Assembly: GCF_046773475.1 (NCBI RefSeq) | Contig: NZ_CP177240.1 | Location: forward strand, 606,815 to 670,814 | Source: Nitratireductor aquimarinus | GTDB lineage: Bacteria > Pseudomonadota > Alphaproteobacteria > Rhizobiales > Rhizobiaceae | DNA length: 64,000 nt | Reading direction: 5' to 3' | Position numbers and translations under genes: made by a program | Part shown: positions 45,208 to 54,080 of the stretch, piece after piece | How positions within the stretch are numbered: the first letter of the stretch is position 1 | How the letters are laid out: each line of letters opens with the position of its first letter | Notes under the pieces: model-generated | Told to the model about the DNA's origin: nothing | The model's database searches: none | The model's input: the letters and a program-made list of their open reading frames with translations, nothing else

Positions 45208-45288
45208 ATGTATCAAATCAGACAAAATATCCATTTGGAAGAAAAAATGTATCATTCGATTGACGTTCTCCAATTGCAGAGTCATGCT
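45208..45288 (+). promoter_or_regulatory. livK promoter region with repeated ATGTATC motif
   Basis: ATGTATC occurs at 45208-45214 and 45247-45253. The second copy lies six bases before TTGACG (45260-45265), followed after 17 bases by CATGCT (45283-45288). CAAATC-x-GACAAAA and TCCATTTG lie between the copies. The same ACAAA/TCCATTTG and ATGTATC-n6-TTGACG order is found before livG at 38700-38771. Confidence 0.55.
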
Positions 45289-45362
45289 GATGACATCGCA
45301 TGAGCCTTCCCGGGGCACCTTGCGTCAGAGGGTGACATTCAACAAGAAGCAGGGAGATTGGC

Positions 45363-46505
45363 ATGAAACACTTGATTGCCGCATCGGTGGCTTTGGCCGC
45401 CGTTATGGGCGCGGCCAACGCGCAGGAAACCATCAAGATCGGTGCGCTCTACAATGTAACTGGTGGAATGTCGTCACTCGACGGTCCATCGCTGAAGGGC
45501 GCACAGCTCGCTGTCAAGCAGATCAACGCCGATGGCGGTCTTCTGGGCAAGCAGATTGAATTGATCGCGCCGGACGGAAAGACGGATCAGCAGGAAACGG
45601 CAAAGGCCGCGCAGCGCCTCATCTCGGAAGGGGTCGTGGCCGGCATTGGCGAGTCCGACACCACTTTCGTCATGGCGGGCGCGCCGCTGTTCCAGGAAGC
45701 GGGCATCCCCTTCGTCACGTCGGGCGCAACGCATCCCGAATTGCCGCAATGGGTTGGTGATTACATGTTCATGGCGCCGTTTGGCGATGATGATCAGTCC
45801 TACGCCATCGCCGATTATGCCTATGATGAACTCGGCACCCGCAAGGTTGCGGTGTGGACCGACAATTCCATGGACTTCACCAAGGCGCTCAGCAAGTTCT
45901 TCGTCGAACGGTTCGAAGAGCGCGGCGGCGAGATTGTCGGGACCGACAGCTTCATGATGGGCGATACGGATTTCTCCGCACAGATTGCGCGTCTCGCCTC
46001 CATCGACCCCGCGCCCGACGCGGTGTTCGTTTCGGCGATCCCGTCCGAGGCCGGTCTCTCCGTGAAGCAGATCCGCGAGCAGGGCATCACCATGCCAATC
46101 GTTTCCGGTGACGGCTTCGACACGGAACTGGTGTCCACCGTTCCGGGGCCGGAGCTTGCAAACGATGTCTATTTCTCCACGCACACCTATCGCGCGGATG
46201 ATCGCGATGAGGTGAAGGCGTTCATCGCGGACTACAAGGCCGAATATGGCATCGACCCGGAGAATGCCTTTGCGCCGCTCGGCTATGACGCGCTGATGCT
46301 GGTCGCGGATGCGATCCGCCGCGCTGACTCGGCGGAGCCGGCGAAGATCCGCGATGCGCTTGCCGAAACGCGCGGCTTCAAGGGCGTGACCGGCGAGATC
46401 AGCTACACGCGCGAAACCATGGTTCCGCCGAAGCCGGTATCGCTGATCAGCGTGCACAATGGCAAATACACGGTTGAGGAAATCTGGAAGCCAGAAACGG
46501 AATAG
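45363..46505 (+). CDS. Branched-chain amino acid-type ABC transporter substrate-binding protein (LivK family)
   Basis: Periplasmic receptor for the LIV-type importer, 380 residues. The signal peptide is residues 1-20 (KHLIAASVALAAVMGAANA). The type I periplasmic binding fold follows: IKIGALYNVTGGMSSLDGPS, KGAQLAVKQINADGGLLGKQ, and IGESDTTFVMAGAPLFQEAG with TSGATHPELPQW. The Shine-Dalgarno sequence AGGGAG precedes the ATG. It lies 6.6 kb from livG but shares its promoter architecture. The ligand need not be leucine or valine; the enzymes around it suggest an amide or amine. Confidence 0.88.
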   Translation: MKHLIAASVALAAVMGAANAQETIKIGALYNVTGGMSSLDGPSLKGAQLAVKQINADGGLLGKQIELIAPDGKTDQQETAKAAQRLISEGVVAGIGESDTTFVMAGAPLFQEAGIPFVTSGATHPELPQWVGDYMFMAPFGDDDQSYAIADYAYDELGTRKVAVWTDNSMDFTKALSKFFVERFEERGGEIVGTDSFMMGDTDFSAQIARLASIDPAPDAVFVSAIPSEAGLSVKQIREQGITMPIVSGDGFDTELVSTVPGPELANDVYFSTHTYRADDRDEVKAFIADYKAEYGIDPENAFAPLGYDALMLVADAIRRADSAEPAKIRDALAETRGFKGVTGEISYTRETMVPPKPVSLISVHNGKYTVEEIWKPETE

Positions 46506-46520
46506 GATCTGGCGTGAAAC

Positions 46521-46540
46521 GGCGGGGCTCAGGCCCCGCC
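46521..46540. terminator. Hairpin between convergent livK-type and threonine-aldolase-type genes
   Basis: Perfect 8-bp stem GGCGGGGC / GCCCCGCC with a TCAG loop, 15 bases after the livK-type stop. Neither strand has a strong T-tract, so termination strength is uncertain. Confidence 0.45.
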
Positions 46541-46564
46541 CACTCACATTGTCGGTAAAGCCGG

Positions 46565-47611
46565 CTAATCGCAGAGAATGTCAGCGATGGTGGCGGCAAT
46601 CCTGTCTGGCGGGGTGTTCAGCCAGCTTTCATTCATCTTGAGAACGTAACCGCCGCGCGAGCGTGGCGGCATTTTTGCATTGCGCGCCTGTGCCCGCTTT
46701 GCCACTTCGTCGCTTTCAACCGCGCTTTTGATGCGGATGACATTGGTGTCATCGACAAGCCTGTGGGCCTCAACGCCCAGACCGGGCAGGGCGTCCAGCA
46801 CGGCAGCGCCCGCCACGCGTACAGCTGCCCAGTTCTTCGTCTGTCTGGCCAGCGCGTTGTGGGCGAGAAGCGCTGACGGCCACATCTGAAAGAGACCGCC
46901 GCCAAAGCGTCGCCGCTCGTGGTGCTGCCCTTCAAGCGCTGCCGCCGATCCCGCAAGCACGGCCCCGAAAGGCGCATCGAGATATTTGTAGAGCGACAGG
47001 TAAATGTAATCGAAGGGCGCGGTGATCTCCGTGAGCTCCCGGTCCGTCCAGGCGGCTTCGATGAAAATTCGTGCCCCGTCGAGGATCAGCGGAATGTTTT
47101 CGGCTTTCGCCAGTGCGATGATTTCTGCCAGCGCAACGGGGTCGAACAGGCGGTTGGCGTATCGCCGGCTGGGCGTTTCCACCATCACGCCCACAATGGT
47201 GGCCGGCACACGGGCACTGGCCGTGCGCTCGATCTCGGCGCGCAGCTGCTCTGCGGTGAAGCTTGGGCCTTCCAAGGCCAGTGGCACCGTGGTGACGCCG
47301 ATGCCGTGGGTGAAATTGTCCCCTGCATCGTTGAACACATGGCTGTCGCTCTGCACGACCAGCCGCGGGCCGCGCTTTGCAGCGGCCAGCTCGCGCGCCG
47401 CCAGCATGTTTGCCAGCGTGCCCGTCGGATACATGACCGCCGCTTCCTTGCCGAACATCGCGGCGACAGCGTGTTCCAGTTCGGTGACCGGCCCGCCAAC
47501 GCCATAATAGTCCGGCGCGACATCGCCACTGGCGGTCAGTTGGGCAAGACGCTCTGCCGTTTCCTTGGGTGTCAGCCAGTCGCCGTCATCCGCCAGGTTC
47601 AACCGCGTCAT
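46565..47611 (-). CDS. Threonine aldolase-family PLP enzyme (beta-eliminating lyase fold)
   Basis: 348-residue fold-type I PLP enzyme, probably cleaving a beta-hydroxy-alpha-amino acid to glycine and an aldehyde. Landmarks are YYGVGGPVTELEHAVAAMFG, MYPTGTLANMLAARELA near residue 80, SDSHVFNDAGDN near 110, the cofactor aspartate in IPLILDGARIFIEAAW near 185 and the Schiff-base lysine in YLSLYKYLDAPFGAV near 212. It overlaps the creatininase-family gene by ATGA and is the last gene of the dipeptide-importer operon. Conventional threonine aldolase activity is not assured. Confidence 0.82.
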   Translation of the reverse strand: MTRLNLADDGDWLTPKETAERLAQLTASGDVAPDYYGVGGPVTELEHAVAAMFGKEAAVMYPTGTLANMLAARELAAAKRGPRLVVQSDSHVFNDAGDNFTHGIGVTTVPLALEGPSFTAEQLRAEIERTASARVPATIVGVMVETPSRRYANRLFDPVALAEIIALAKAENIPLILDGARIFIEAAWTDRELTEITAPFDYIYLSLYKYLDAPFGAVLAGSAAALEGQHHERRRFGGGLFQMWPSALLAHNALARQTKNWAAVRVAGAAVLDALPGLGVEAHRLVDDTNVIRIKSAVESDEVAKRAQARNAKMPPRSRGGYVLKMNESWLNTPPDRIAATIADILCD

Positions 47612-48387
47612 GAAGCGTCTCCGGGCCTGACCACGGCGTCCGGGAAGAGCGCGCGAAGCCCATCGACAACATCGGCAACGCTTGCCTTGAGGCTCGCCTC
47701 ACCCTTTTCCTTCGTCGCAAGCGTTGCGTCGCCGCGAATGCCCGTGGCCGAATAGTCGACGCCGCTTTCCGGGTCGCCGTTGAAGGTGGTCGGCCAGTAG
47801 AAAACGGTCTTGGGCGCATCGAGCTGGTTTCCATAGTCGCAGACGAGCTTGTCCTTGCGGACCCGGCTCTCATCGAGCGCGAGGATCAGCGAAGTCTCAT
47901 GTTCGTCGCCATGTCCGCCGAGCTTCTGGGTCATCAGATGTTCGGCGTCATGGCCGAGCGCCAGAATGTTGGCCAGCGCGACACGGGTGCCGGTGCGCTC
48001 GTAGAATTCGCGCACGGCCACCTGCACAACGGGCGTCGTCGAAACGCCGGTGTTCAGGATCGCCAGATTGCGGAAACCCTGTGCGAGAAAGCCGCTCAGA
48101 ACATCGTCGATCAGCATGGAGAAGGTTTCAGGACGGATGTGCTGGCTGCCGGGATAGTGGCGGAATGCCGGGTAATATCCAAATGACATGACGGGCGCTG
48201 CCAGAATGGGCAGTTCCTCGAGCACACCATCGGTCAGGCCACGGGCGAGCAGATAGTCGGTGCAGAGCGGCAGCGCATGGCCATGCTCCTTTGCTGCTGC
48301 GCCAATCGGCACCAGAACCAGCGCATCGCGGTCGCGCCATTCCGCCGCTTCGCTCCAGGTCAGATCTTCAAGCCAACGGCCCTTCAT
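47608..48387 (-). CDS. Creatininase-family amidohydrolase
   Basis: 259-residue metal-dependent cyclic amide hydrolase of the creatininase family. The metal-binding motif PIGAAAKEHGHALPLCTDYL is near residue 27 and GGHGDEHETSLILAL near 160, together giving the Glu/His/Asp ligands of the family. It is coupled by ATGA overlaps to the importer ATPase upstream and the threonine-aldolase-type gene downstream. Members act on creatinine, mycofactocin precursor or other amides. Here the peptide-importer context suggests a cyclic or amide-linked amino compound. Confidence 0.85.
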   Translation of the reverse strand: MKGRWLEDLTWSEAAEWRDRDALVLVPIGAAAKEHGHALPLCTDYLLARGLTDGVLEELPILAAPVMSFGYYPAFRHYPGSQHIRPETFSMLIDDVLSGFLAQGFRNLAILNTGVSTTPVVQVAVREFYERTGTRVALANILALGHDAEHLMTQKLGGHGDEHETSLILALDESRVRKDKLVCDYGNQLDAPKTVFYWPTTFNGDPESGVDYSATGIRGDATLATKEKGEASLKASVADVVDGLRALFPDAVVRPGDAS

Positions 48388-49391
48388 TGCGCTTCTCCTT
48401 CAGTCATTCTTTTGTCTTCCAGAGTCTGATGCGGGCTGTCCGCATCCGCTCCGGGAAAGTGGCACGCCACGGCCTGTCCGCCTGCATCGCTGACAAGCGT
48501 GGGTATTTCGCTGCGGCATCTGTCCTGAACACGCGGACAGCGCAGGTGAAACGGGCAACCCGGCGGCGGGTTGATGGGGTTTGGAATCTCGCCCGATGGC
48601 ACGGGAATGCGCCCGCGCCGCCCTGCACCCGCTTCGGGAATGGCGGAGAGCAGCGCCTGCGTATATGGGTGCTGTGGCGACTCGAAGAGCTGCGCCTCGG
48701 TGCCGATTTCGACCACCCGGCCCAGATAGAGAACTGCGATGCGGTGGCAAAGGAAGCGCACGACACCGAGATTGTGCGAGATGAAGACGAAGGTCACCCC
48801 GGTCTCGCGCTGAATGTCGCGCAGCAGGGTCAGAACCTGCGCCTGTACCGACACGTCGAGCGCCGAAACCGCTTCATCGCAGACGATCAGGCGCGGCTTC
48901 ACGGCAAGCGCCCGCGCAATGCCGATGCGCTGGCGCTGACCGCCGGAGAAGGCGTGCGGATAGCGGTCGGCGCTTTCCGCCGGCAGTCCCACCACCTTCA
49001 GAACCTCTGCCACACGGGCGGCGATCTCGGCGCGCTTCATGCCGATATTTACCAGCGGCTCGGCGACGATTTCACCCACCTTCATACGCGGGTTGAGCGA
49101 CGCATAGGGATCCTGGAAAACAATCTGGATATCGCGGCGGAGCGGCCGCATGGCCCGCTTGCTGAGCCGGGTGATGTCACGGCCGTCGAAAGTGATTGCG
49201 CCGTCGCTCGGGTCTGTCAGCCGCAGGATCATGCGGCCAAGCGTGGACTTGCCGCAGCCGCTTTCGCCCACAATGCCAAGCGTTTCACCCGCCGCCACAT
49301 CGAGCGAGACGTCGTTCACCGCTGCCAGTTCCTTGTTGCCGACCCGGAAGCGCTTGGAGATGTTCTCCAGTTTCAACAATGGCGCAGTCAT
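48384..49391 (-). CDS. Peptide-type ABC transporter ATP-binding protein (DppF/OppF family)
   Basis: 335-residue ATPase of the Dpp-type importer. Walker A GESGCGKST is near residue 41, FQDPYASLNPRMKVGEIVAEP near 92, the signature FSGGQRQRIGIARALAVKP near 147 and Walker B CDEAVSALDVS follow. The C-terminal domain has the cysteine block CPFHLRCPRVQDRC. ATGA overlaps link it to the DppD-like and creatininase genes. It is a paralogue of 6791-7786. Confidence 0.9.
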   Translation of the reverse strand: MTAPLLKLENISKRFRVGNKELAAVNDVSLDVAAGETLGIVGESGCGKSTLGRMILRLTDPSDGAITFDGRDITRLSKRAMRPLRRDIQIVFQDPYASLNPRMKVGEIVAEPLVNIGMKRAEIAARVAEVLKVVGLPAESADRYPHAFSGGQRQRIGIARALAVKPRLIVCDEAVSALDVSVQAQVLTLLRDIQRETGVTFVFISHNLGVVRFLCHRIAVLYLGRVVEIGTEAQLFESPQHPYTQALLSAIPEAGAGRRGRIPVPSGEIPNPINPPPGCPFHLRCPRVQDRCRSEIPTLVSDAGGQAVACHFPGADADSPHQTLEDKRMTEGEAQ

Positions 49392-50374
49392 GCGAGTGCC
49401 TCCAGCTCGTCAATCGCCTCGGTGCGGAAACAGCGGGCAAAATGGGCCGGTCCCGCTTCGTTGAGCGGAGGAACGGACAGGGCGCAGGCCGCCATCGCCA
49501 TCGGGCAGCGCTCGTGGAAGCGGCAGCCATCCGGAAAGCGTCCCGCCGCAGGCATGGTGCCCTTGATTATCGGAAGGTCGTCCTGCCGCTGCGACGCCGA
49601 AGGGATCGACCGCAGGAGGAGCCGGGAATAGGGGTGCGCGGAGCGGGTGAACAGCGCGTCGCCCTCCGAGCGCTCCACCACCTGTCCGCCATACATCACC
49701 ACCACGCGGTCGGCGATCTGCGCCACAACGCCCATGTCATGGGTGATGAGCATCACGCCCATGCCGAACTCGTCTTTCAGATCCAGAATGAGATTGAGGA
49801 TCTGCGCCTGAATGGTCACATCCAGCGCCGTCGTCGGTTCGTCTGCGATCAGAAGTTTCGGGCGGCAGGCAAGCGCAATAGCGATCATGATGCGCTGCTT
49901 CATGCCGCCGGAGAGCTGGTGCGGATAGTCACGCGCCCGCAGGTCTGGTGCGGGAATGCCGACACGGTCCATCAGCTCCACGGCGCGACGGCGCGCTTCT
50001 GCCGGAGGGCAGAAGGCGTGTTCGGTCATGGCCTCGACAATCTGGTCGCCGACCCGTTGCACAGGGTTCAGGCTGGTGCCCGGCTCCTGAAAGATCATCG
50101 CCATTTCAGGCCCGCGCAGGGCGCGCAGCTCTTCTTCCGAAAGCGTGGTCAGTTCGGTGCCGGAAAGCGCGATATTGCCGGAGGTGATTTTGCCGGAATG
50201 GCCGAGCAGCCCCATGATCGCCAGCGAAGTCACGGATTTGCCCGAGCCGCTTTCGCCCACAACGCCCACGACTTCGCCGGGCATCACATCGAAAGAGACG
50301 TCTTGCAGCACTTCGACAGGGCCGCGCAGCGTGTTGAAGGAAACGCTGAGCCCGCTGATATCCAGAAGCTTCAT
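49388..50374 (-). CDS. Peptide-type ABC transporter ATP-binding protein (DppD/OppD family)
   Basis: 328-residue ATPase forming a heterodimer with the DppF-like subunit. ATG 50374 was chosen; a TTG one codon upstream is also in frame. Walker A GESGSGKS is near residue 41, LSGGMKQRIMIAIAL near 157 and Walker B LLIADEPTTALDVTIQAQ near 178. The C-terminal oligopeptide domain contains CRFHERCPMAMAAC. It overlaps the DppC-like gene by ATGA. Confidence 0.9.
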   Translation of the reverse strand: MKLLDISGLSVSFNTLRGPVEVLQDVSFDVMPGEVVGVVGESGSGKSVTSLAIMGLLGHSGKITSGNIALSGTELTTLSEEELRALRGPEMAMIFQEPGTSLNPVQRVGDQIVEAMTEHAFCPPAEARRRAVELMDRVGIPAPDLRARDYPHQLSGGMKQRIMIAIALACRPKLLIADEPTTALDVTIQAQILNLILDLKDEFGMGVMLITHDMGVVAQIADRVVVMYGGQVVERSEGDALFTRSAHPYSRLLLRSIPSASQRQDDLPIIKGTMPAAGRFPDGCRFHERCPMAMAACALSVPPLNEAGPAHFARCFRTEAIDELEALA

Positions 50375-51264
50375 CAACGCCCCCTGCTTTTCGGGTCAAG
50401 CACATCGCGCAGGCCATCGCCCAGCAGGTTGAAGCCGATCATGGTGATGCCAAGCGCAACCGAGGCGGAGAGCGCCAGATGCGGATCGGTGCGCAGATTG
50501 GGCAGGCCGTCGCGGATCATGCCGCCCCATGTGGGGTAGGGCTCCTGCACGCCGATGCCGAGAAACGACATCGTCGCCTCCGCCATGATGATCATGCCGA
50601 CGCCGAGAGAGGCGCGAACGATCATCGGGGACACGATGTTGGGCAGGAGATGCCGCCACATGATCCGCCATGTGGGCGTGCCGCAGGCAATGCCAGCCTC
50701 GACGAAGGGTTCCTCGCGCAGCGACAGCACAAGGGCGCGCGCCATGCGCGCAATGCCCGGCCACCAGACTAGCGCAAGAGCGACGATCACCGTGAATGTG
50801 CCGGGCCCCATGGCCGCCGCCACGATGATGGCGATGATGAGTTCCGGAAACGCGAAGATGATGTCGACGAAGCGCATCAGGACATTGTCGACATGCCCGC
50901 GATACCACGCGGCCACCATGCCCAGAAGCGTGCCGAACGTCATGGTGATTGCGAGAACCGAGAGCGCCACCGTCAGCGAGACGCGTGCGCCCATGATAAG
51001 CCGGCTGAGCACGTCGCGGCCAAGCGCGTCGGTCCCGAGAAGATGGTCGGCGCCGGGCGGCAGCCATGTCGCCATGATCGACACTTTTGTCGGGTCATGG
51101 GGCGTGATCCAGGGAGCGAGAAGCGCAACGATGGCGACAAACGCCACGATGATGCTGCCGATCATCGCATTGCGCGAGCGCAGAAAGCGGATCTGAAAAT
51201 CGGACAGGCCCCGCCTCGGGGCAGGCGCGTTCAGCGCGTCGGTTTTCGATGTCTCAAGCGTCAT
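50374..51264 (-). CDS. Peptide-type ABC transporter permease (DppC/OppC family)
   Basis: 296-residue membrane subunit with an N-terminal OppC extension (LSDFQIRFLRSRNAMIGSII) and five to six membrane helices. The binding-protein-dependent transport region contains DALGRDVLSRLIMGARVSL near residue 95, EAGIACGTPTWRIMWRHLLP near 190 and the typical C-terminus GDGLRDVLDPKSRGR. It overlaps its neighbours by 4 bases. It is the intact counterpart of the truncated paralogue at 5195-5759. Confidence 0.9.
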   Translation of the reverse strand: MTLETSKTDALNAPAPRRGLSDFQIRFLRSRNAMIGSIIVAFVAIVALLAPWITPHDPTKVSIMATWLPPGADHLLGTDALGRDVLSRLIMGARVSLTVALSVLAITMTFGTLLGMVAAWYRGHVDNVLMRFVDIIFAFPELIIAIIVAAAMGPGTFTVIVALALVWWPGIARMARALVLSLREEPFVEAGIACGTPTWRIMWRHLLPNIVSPMIVRASLGVGMIIMAEATMSFLGIGVQEPYPTWGGMIRDGLPNLRTDPHLALSASVALGITMIGFNLLGDGLRDVLDPKSRGR

Positions 51265-52199
51265 GCGGCGGCCTCGTCGAAACGGATGCGAGGATCGAGC
51301 CAGGCATAGATGAGGTCCACGCAGAGATTGATCAGCGAGTAGAAGACCGTGAACAGAAGGACGATGGACATGGTGACCGGGTAGTCGCGCGCAAGCACGC
51401 TATCGATGGCGATGCGGCCGAGGCCGGGAATGTTGAAGACCGTTTCCACGACGAACGCACCCGACAGAAGGCCACCGAAAATGAGGCCGATGGACGTGAC
51501 GATGGGCACCATCGTGTTGCCGAGAGCGTGCCGCCAGATGACGCGGTTTTCACGAACGCCCTTGGCGCGCGCAGTGCGCACGAAATCGCGGTCGAGCACT
51601 TCGAGCATGTAGGTGCGGGTGAGGCGGGCGATCACCGCCATCGGGCCGACGACCAGAACCGTGACGGGCAGGACGAGCTGTGCGGGCGAACCCCAGCCGG
51701 CGACCGGCAGCAGCGCCAGTTTGAGCGAAAGCATCCAGACCAGAAGCGCGGCCAGCGCGAATGAGGGTATGGAGATGAAGGTGACGAGCAGCAGGATGAT
51801 GCCGGTGTCGGCCCAGCTTCCCGCGCGCACGGCGGCAAACACGCCGAAGAACAGGCCCAGCGGCACGGCGATGAAAAGCGCGGAAAGCGCCAGAAGCGGC
51901 GTGATCGTCATGCCATCGCGGATAACATCGATCACCGTCGATCCCACATAGCGGTAGGAGAGGCCGAACGTGCCGTTCAGCACGTCGCCGATATAGGCGA
52001 GGAACTGGACCGGCAATGGCCGATCCAGTCCGTAATCTGCGCGCAGGCGCGCTTCCAGCGCGGCATCTCCGGCGTGGTCGGACAGCATGACCATGATGGG
52101 GTCGCCGGGAACGGCCCTGACCGCAAAGAATGTAACGATCAGAGCCACGGCCCAGACCAGCGTCAGCCCCAGCAGACGCCGCGTTGCGTAATGCAGCAT
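51261..52199 (-). CDS. Peptide-type ABC transporter permease (DppB/OppB family)
   Basis: 312-residue membrane subunit. ATG 52199 was chosen over the TTG at 52202. Family features are the N-terminal helix followed by FFAVRAVPGDPIMVML near residue 27, YMLEVLDRDFVRTARAKGV near 195 and AFVVETVFNIPGLGRI near 245. It begins 4 bases after the binding-protein stop. No anomaly is seen. Confidence 0.9.
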   Translation of the reverse strand: MLHYATRRLLGLTLVWAVALIVTFFAVRAVPGDPIMVMLSDHAGDAALEARLRADYGLDRPLPVQFLAYIGDVLNGTFGLSYRYVGSTVIDVIRDGMTITPLLALSALFIAVPLGLFFGVFAAVRAGSWADTGIILLLVTFISIPSFALAALLVWMLSLKLALLPVAGWGSPAQLVLPVTVLVVGPMAVIARLTRTYMLEVLDRDFVRTARAKGVRENRVIWRHALGNTMVPIVTSIGLIFGGLLSGAFVVETVFNIPGLGRIAIDSVLARDYPVTMSIVLLFTVFYSLINLCVDLIYAWLDPRIRFDEAAA

Positions 52200-52203
52200 C
52201 AAC

Positions 52204-53760
52204 CTATTCCGCGATGGTTACATCCGCGAACGGCACCAGGCCGAAGGGCTGGATGGCGACACCGGAAACGCCGTCGCGCACCGTCGCCATCAGGGTGGAG
52301 ACCGGAAGCGGGCAGGTGCCCCAGTCGTCCATCAGCATGCCTTCGGCTTCATGGTAGATCGCGTAGCGTTCCTTGTTGTCCGCCGTCATCGATGCCTTGT
52401 CGATCAGCGCGTCGAACTCGGCATTCTTCCAGCCACGGTTATAGGGGCTGTCGGAGTACCAGAGCTGCGACAGGAAATAGAGGCCGTCGGGATAACCCGC
52501 GCTCCAGCCCCATGCGAAGAAGGGCGTCTGCCCGGAATTGATCGACTTCAGATGCGTGCCGCGCTCCACCAGCTCGACATCCACCGGCATGTTCAGGACT
52601 TCCTGAAGCTGGCTTGCGAAATAGAGGTGCTGGTTCTTGTTGGGCTCGGTCGTGCTCAGCTTGACCGGCGGCAGGCCCTCGCCATTCGGATAGCCGGCCT
52701 CGGCGAGAAGCGCCTTGGCCTTTTCCGGGTCGTATTCGATCTTGGGCAGGTCCGGATTGTAGCCGGCGACACCTTCTGTCACCTGGCCGTAGAGCGGCTT
52801 GGCTGCCCCGCTGTATAGGCCGGCGATCATCGCGTCCTGATCGAGCGAGCGGCAGACTGCCTCGCGCACCCGCTTGTCCTTGAAGGGCTCGTAGAGATCG
52901 GAATTCATGGCGAGGTAGCGAACCTGCGCGCGGGCGGCCGTGATGGCGCGCTCCTTCAGTTCGGGATTGCCCAGCACGCGGCGCATGCTCGGCCCGTCCA
53001 CGACCATCACGTCCAGATCGCCGGTCTCGAACATGGCCATGGCTGTTTCCGGCGAGGGGATCACCACGAATTCGACGCCATCGATGGCAGGCGCGCCACC
53101 CCAGTAATCGGCATGGGCCGCCAGCTCGACCTTCTGGCCGCGGCTCCAGTTTTCGAACTTGAATGCGCCCGTTCCTGCGGAGACCTTATTGTACCATTCA
53201 GGGCCTGCCTCTTCGACAATGCCACTGTCGAACAGGTAGATCGGATAGATCGGAAACAGCACGTCGGGTCGCGTGAAGGCCACTTCAACCGTGTAATCGT
53301 CCACCACGGTGACGCCGGAAAGCGTGTCGGCGCTTCCATCCTTCATGGCGTCTGCGCCGACCACGACATCCAGATAGGGCGCGTTGAGGCCCGCCTTGTT
53401 GCCGGGGCGCAGAAGCTCTTCAAAGGAGAACTTCACATCTTCCGCCGTGAACTCACGGCCGGAGTGGAATTTCACGCCTTCACGCAGCTTGAAGCGGAAG
53501 CCGAGATTGCCTTCCAGCGGTTCCCAGCTTTCCGCCAGCGCGGGGATCACCTGTCCGTCCGCATCGATGGCGGTGAAGCTTTCATACATGTTCGAGATCA
53601 CCTGACCGGCGATCAGCTCCGAATAGGTGATCGGGTCGATCATGGACGGATCGGCTGCGATGTTGACGCGCAGATCGGCCGCCATGGCGCTGCCGGATCC
53701 GGCCAGAATGGCGGTGGCCAGCGCCGTCGCGCCGAGTGCTTTCTTCAGATCGATAGGCAT
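52204..53760 (-). CDS. Peptide-type ABC transporter substrate-binding protein (DppA/OppA family)
   Basis: 518-residue periplasmic receptor of the family 5 binding proteins. ATG 53760 follows GAGGGGAGTGAG; a longer open frame to 54006 runs through the promoter region. The signal peptide ends near residue 27 (LATAILAGSGSAMA). Typical segments are RFKLREGVKFHSGREFTAED near residue 88 and VREAVCRSLDQDAMIAGLYS near 300. It is first in the operon dppABCDF-creatininase-aldolase. A GntR regulator is divergent with a 31-bp dyad between. Confidence 0.9.
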   Translation of the reverse strand: MPIDLKKALGATALATAILAGSGSAMAADLRVNIAADPSMIDPITYSELIAGQVISNMYESFTAIDADGQVIPALAESWEPLEGNLGFRFKLREGVKFHSGREFTAEDVKFSFEELLRPGNKAGLNAPYLDVVVGADAMKDGSADTLSGVTVVDDYTVEVAFTRPDVLFPIYPIYLFDSGIVEEAGPEWYNKVSAGTGAFKFENWSRGQKVELAAHADYWGGAPAIDGVEFVVIPSPETAMAMFETGDLDVMVVDGPSMRRVLGNPELKERAITAARAQVRYLAMNSDLYEPFKDKRVREAVCRSLDQDAMIAGLYSGAAKPLYGQVTEGVAGYNPDLPKIEYDPEKAKALLAEAGYPNGEGLPPVKLSTTEPNKNQHLYFASQLQEVLNMPVDVELVERGTHLKSINSGQTPFFAWGWSAGYPDGLYFLSQLWYSDSPYNRGWKNAEFDALIDKASMTADNKERYAIYHEAEGMLMDDWGTCPLPVSTLMATVRDGVSGVAIQPFGLVPFADVTIAE

Positions 53761-54080
53761 GTACTCACTCCCCTCATTCAAGCTGCCCGATATGTTCAGG
53801 CAAAGAGATATCGTCGGCAGAGCCGGTTCGGTCTGCCGCAAATTCCTGTTCATCCAGTTGAGCGTCGTCGCTGCCTGGCGGCCGCCGTTTCGGCAGCCTG
53901 CCTTTAGAGCAACAATGTCGAGCCGGTATCGCCCCTCACCGTTTCCGACAACGTCCTCTGATCCTGTCTCCGGTTTGACGTTAGACTCGAAACGCGGTTT
54001 TCGCAATATGCATATGCATTATTGCGAAAGGGCGCTCTCGCACCCTCGACAAGGCCGGAAGGGGGAACTAAGGCTGGGGC
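53761..54080. promoter_or_regulatory. Divergent dppA/GntR control region with a 31-bp dyad (53999-54029)
   Basis: TTTCGCAATA (53999-54008) and TATTGCGAAA (54020-54029) are exact inverted arms around an 11-base centre TGCATATGCAT that is itself mostly palindromic. It is inferred to be the operator of the GntR/HutC-like regulator, controlling both its own gene and dppA. The rest of this 320-base gap shows no gene. Confidence 0.6.
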
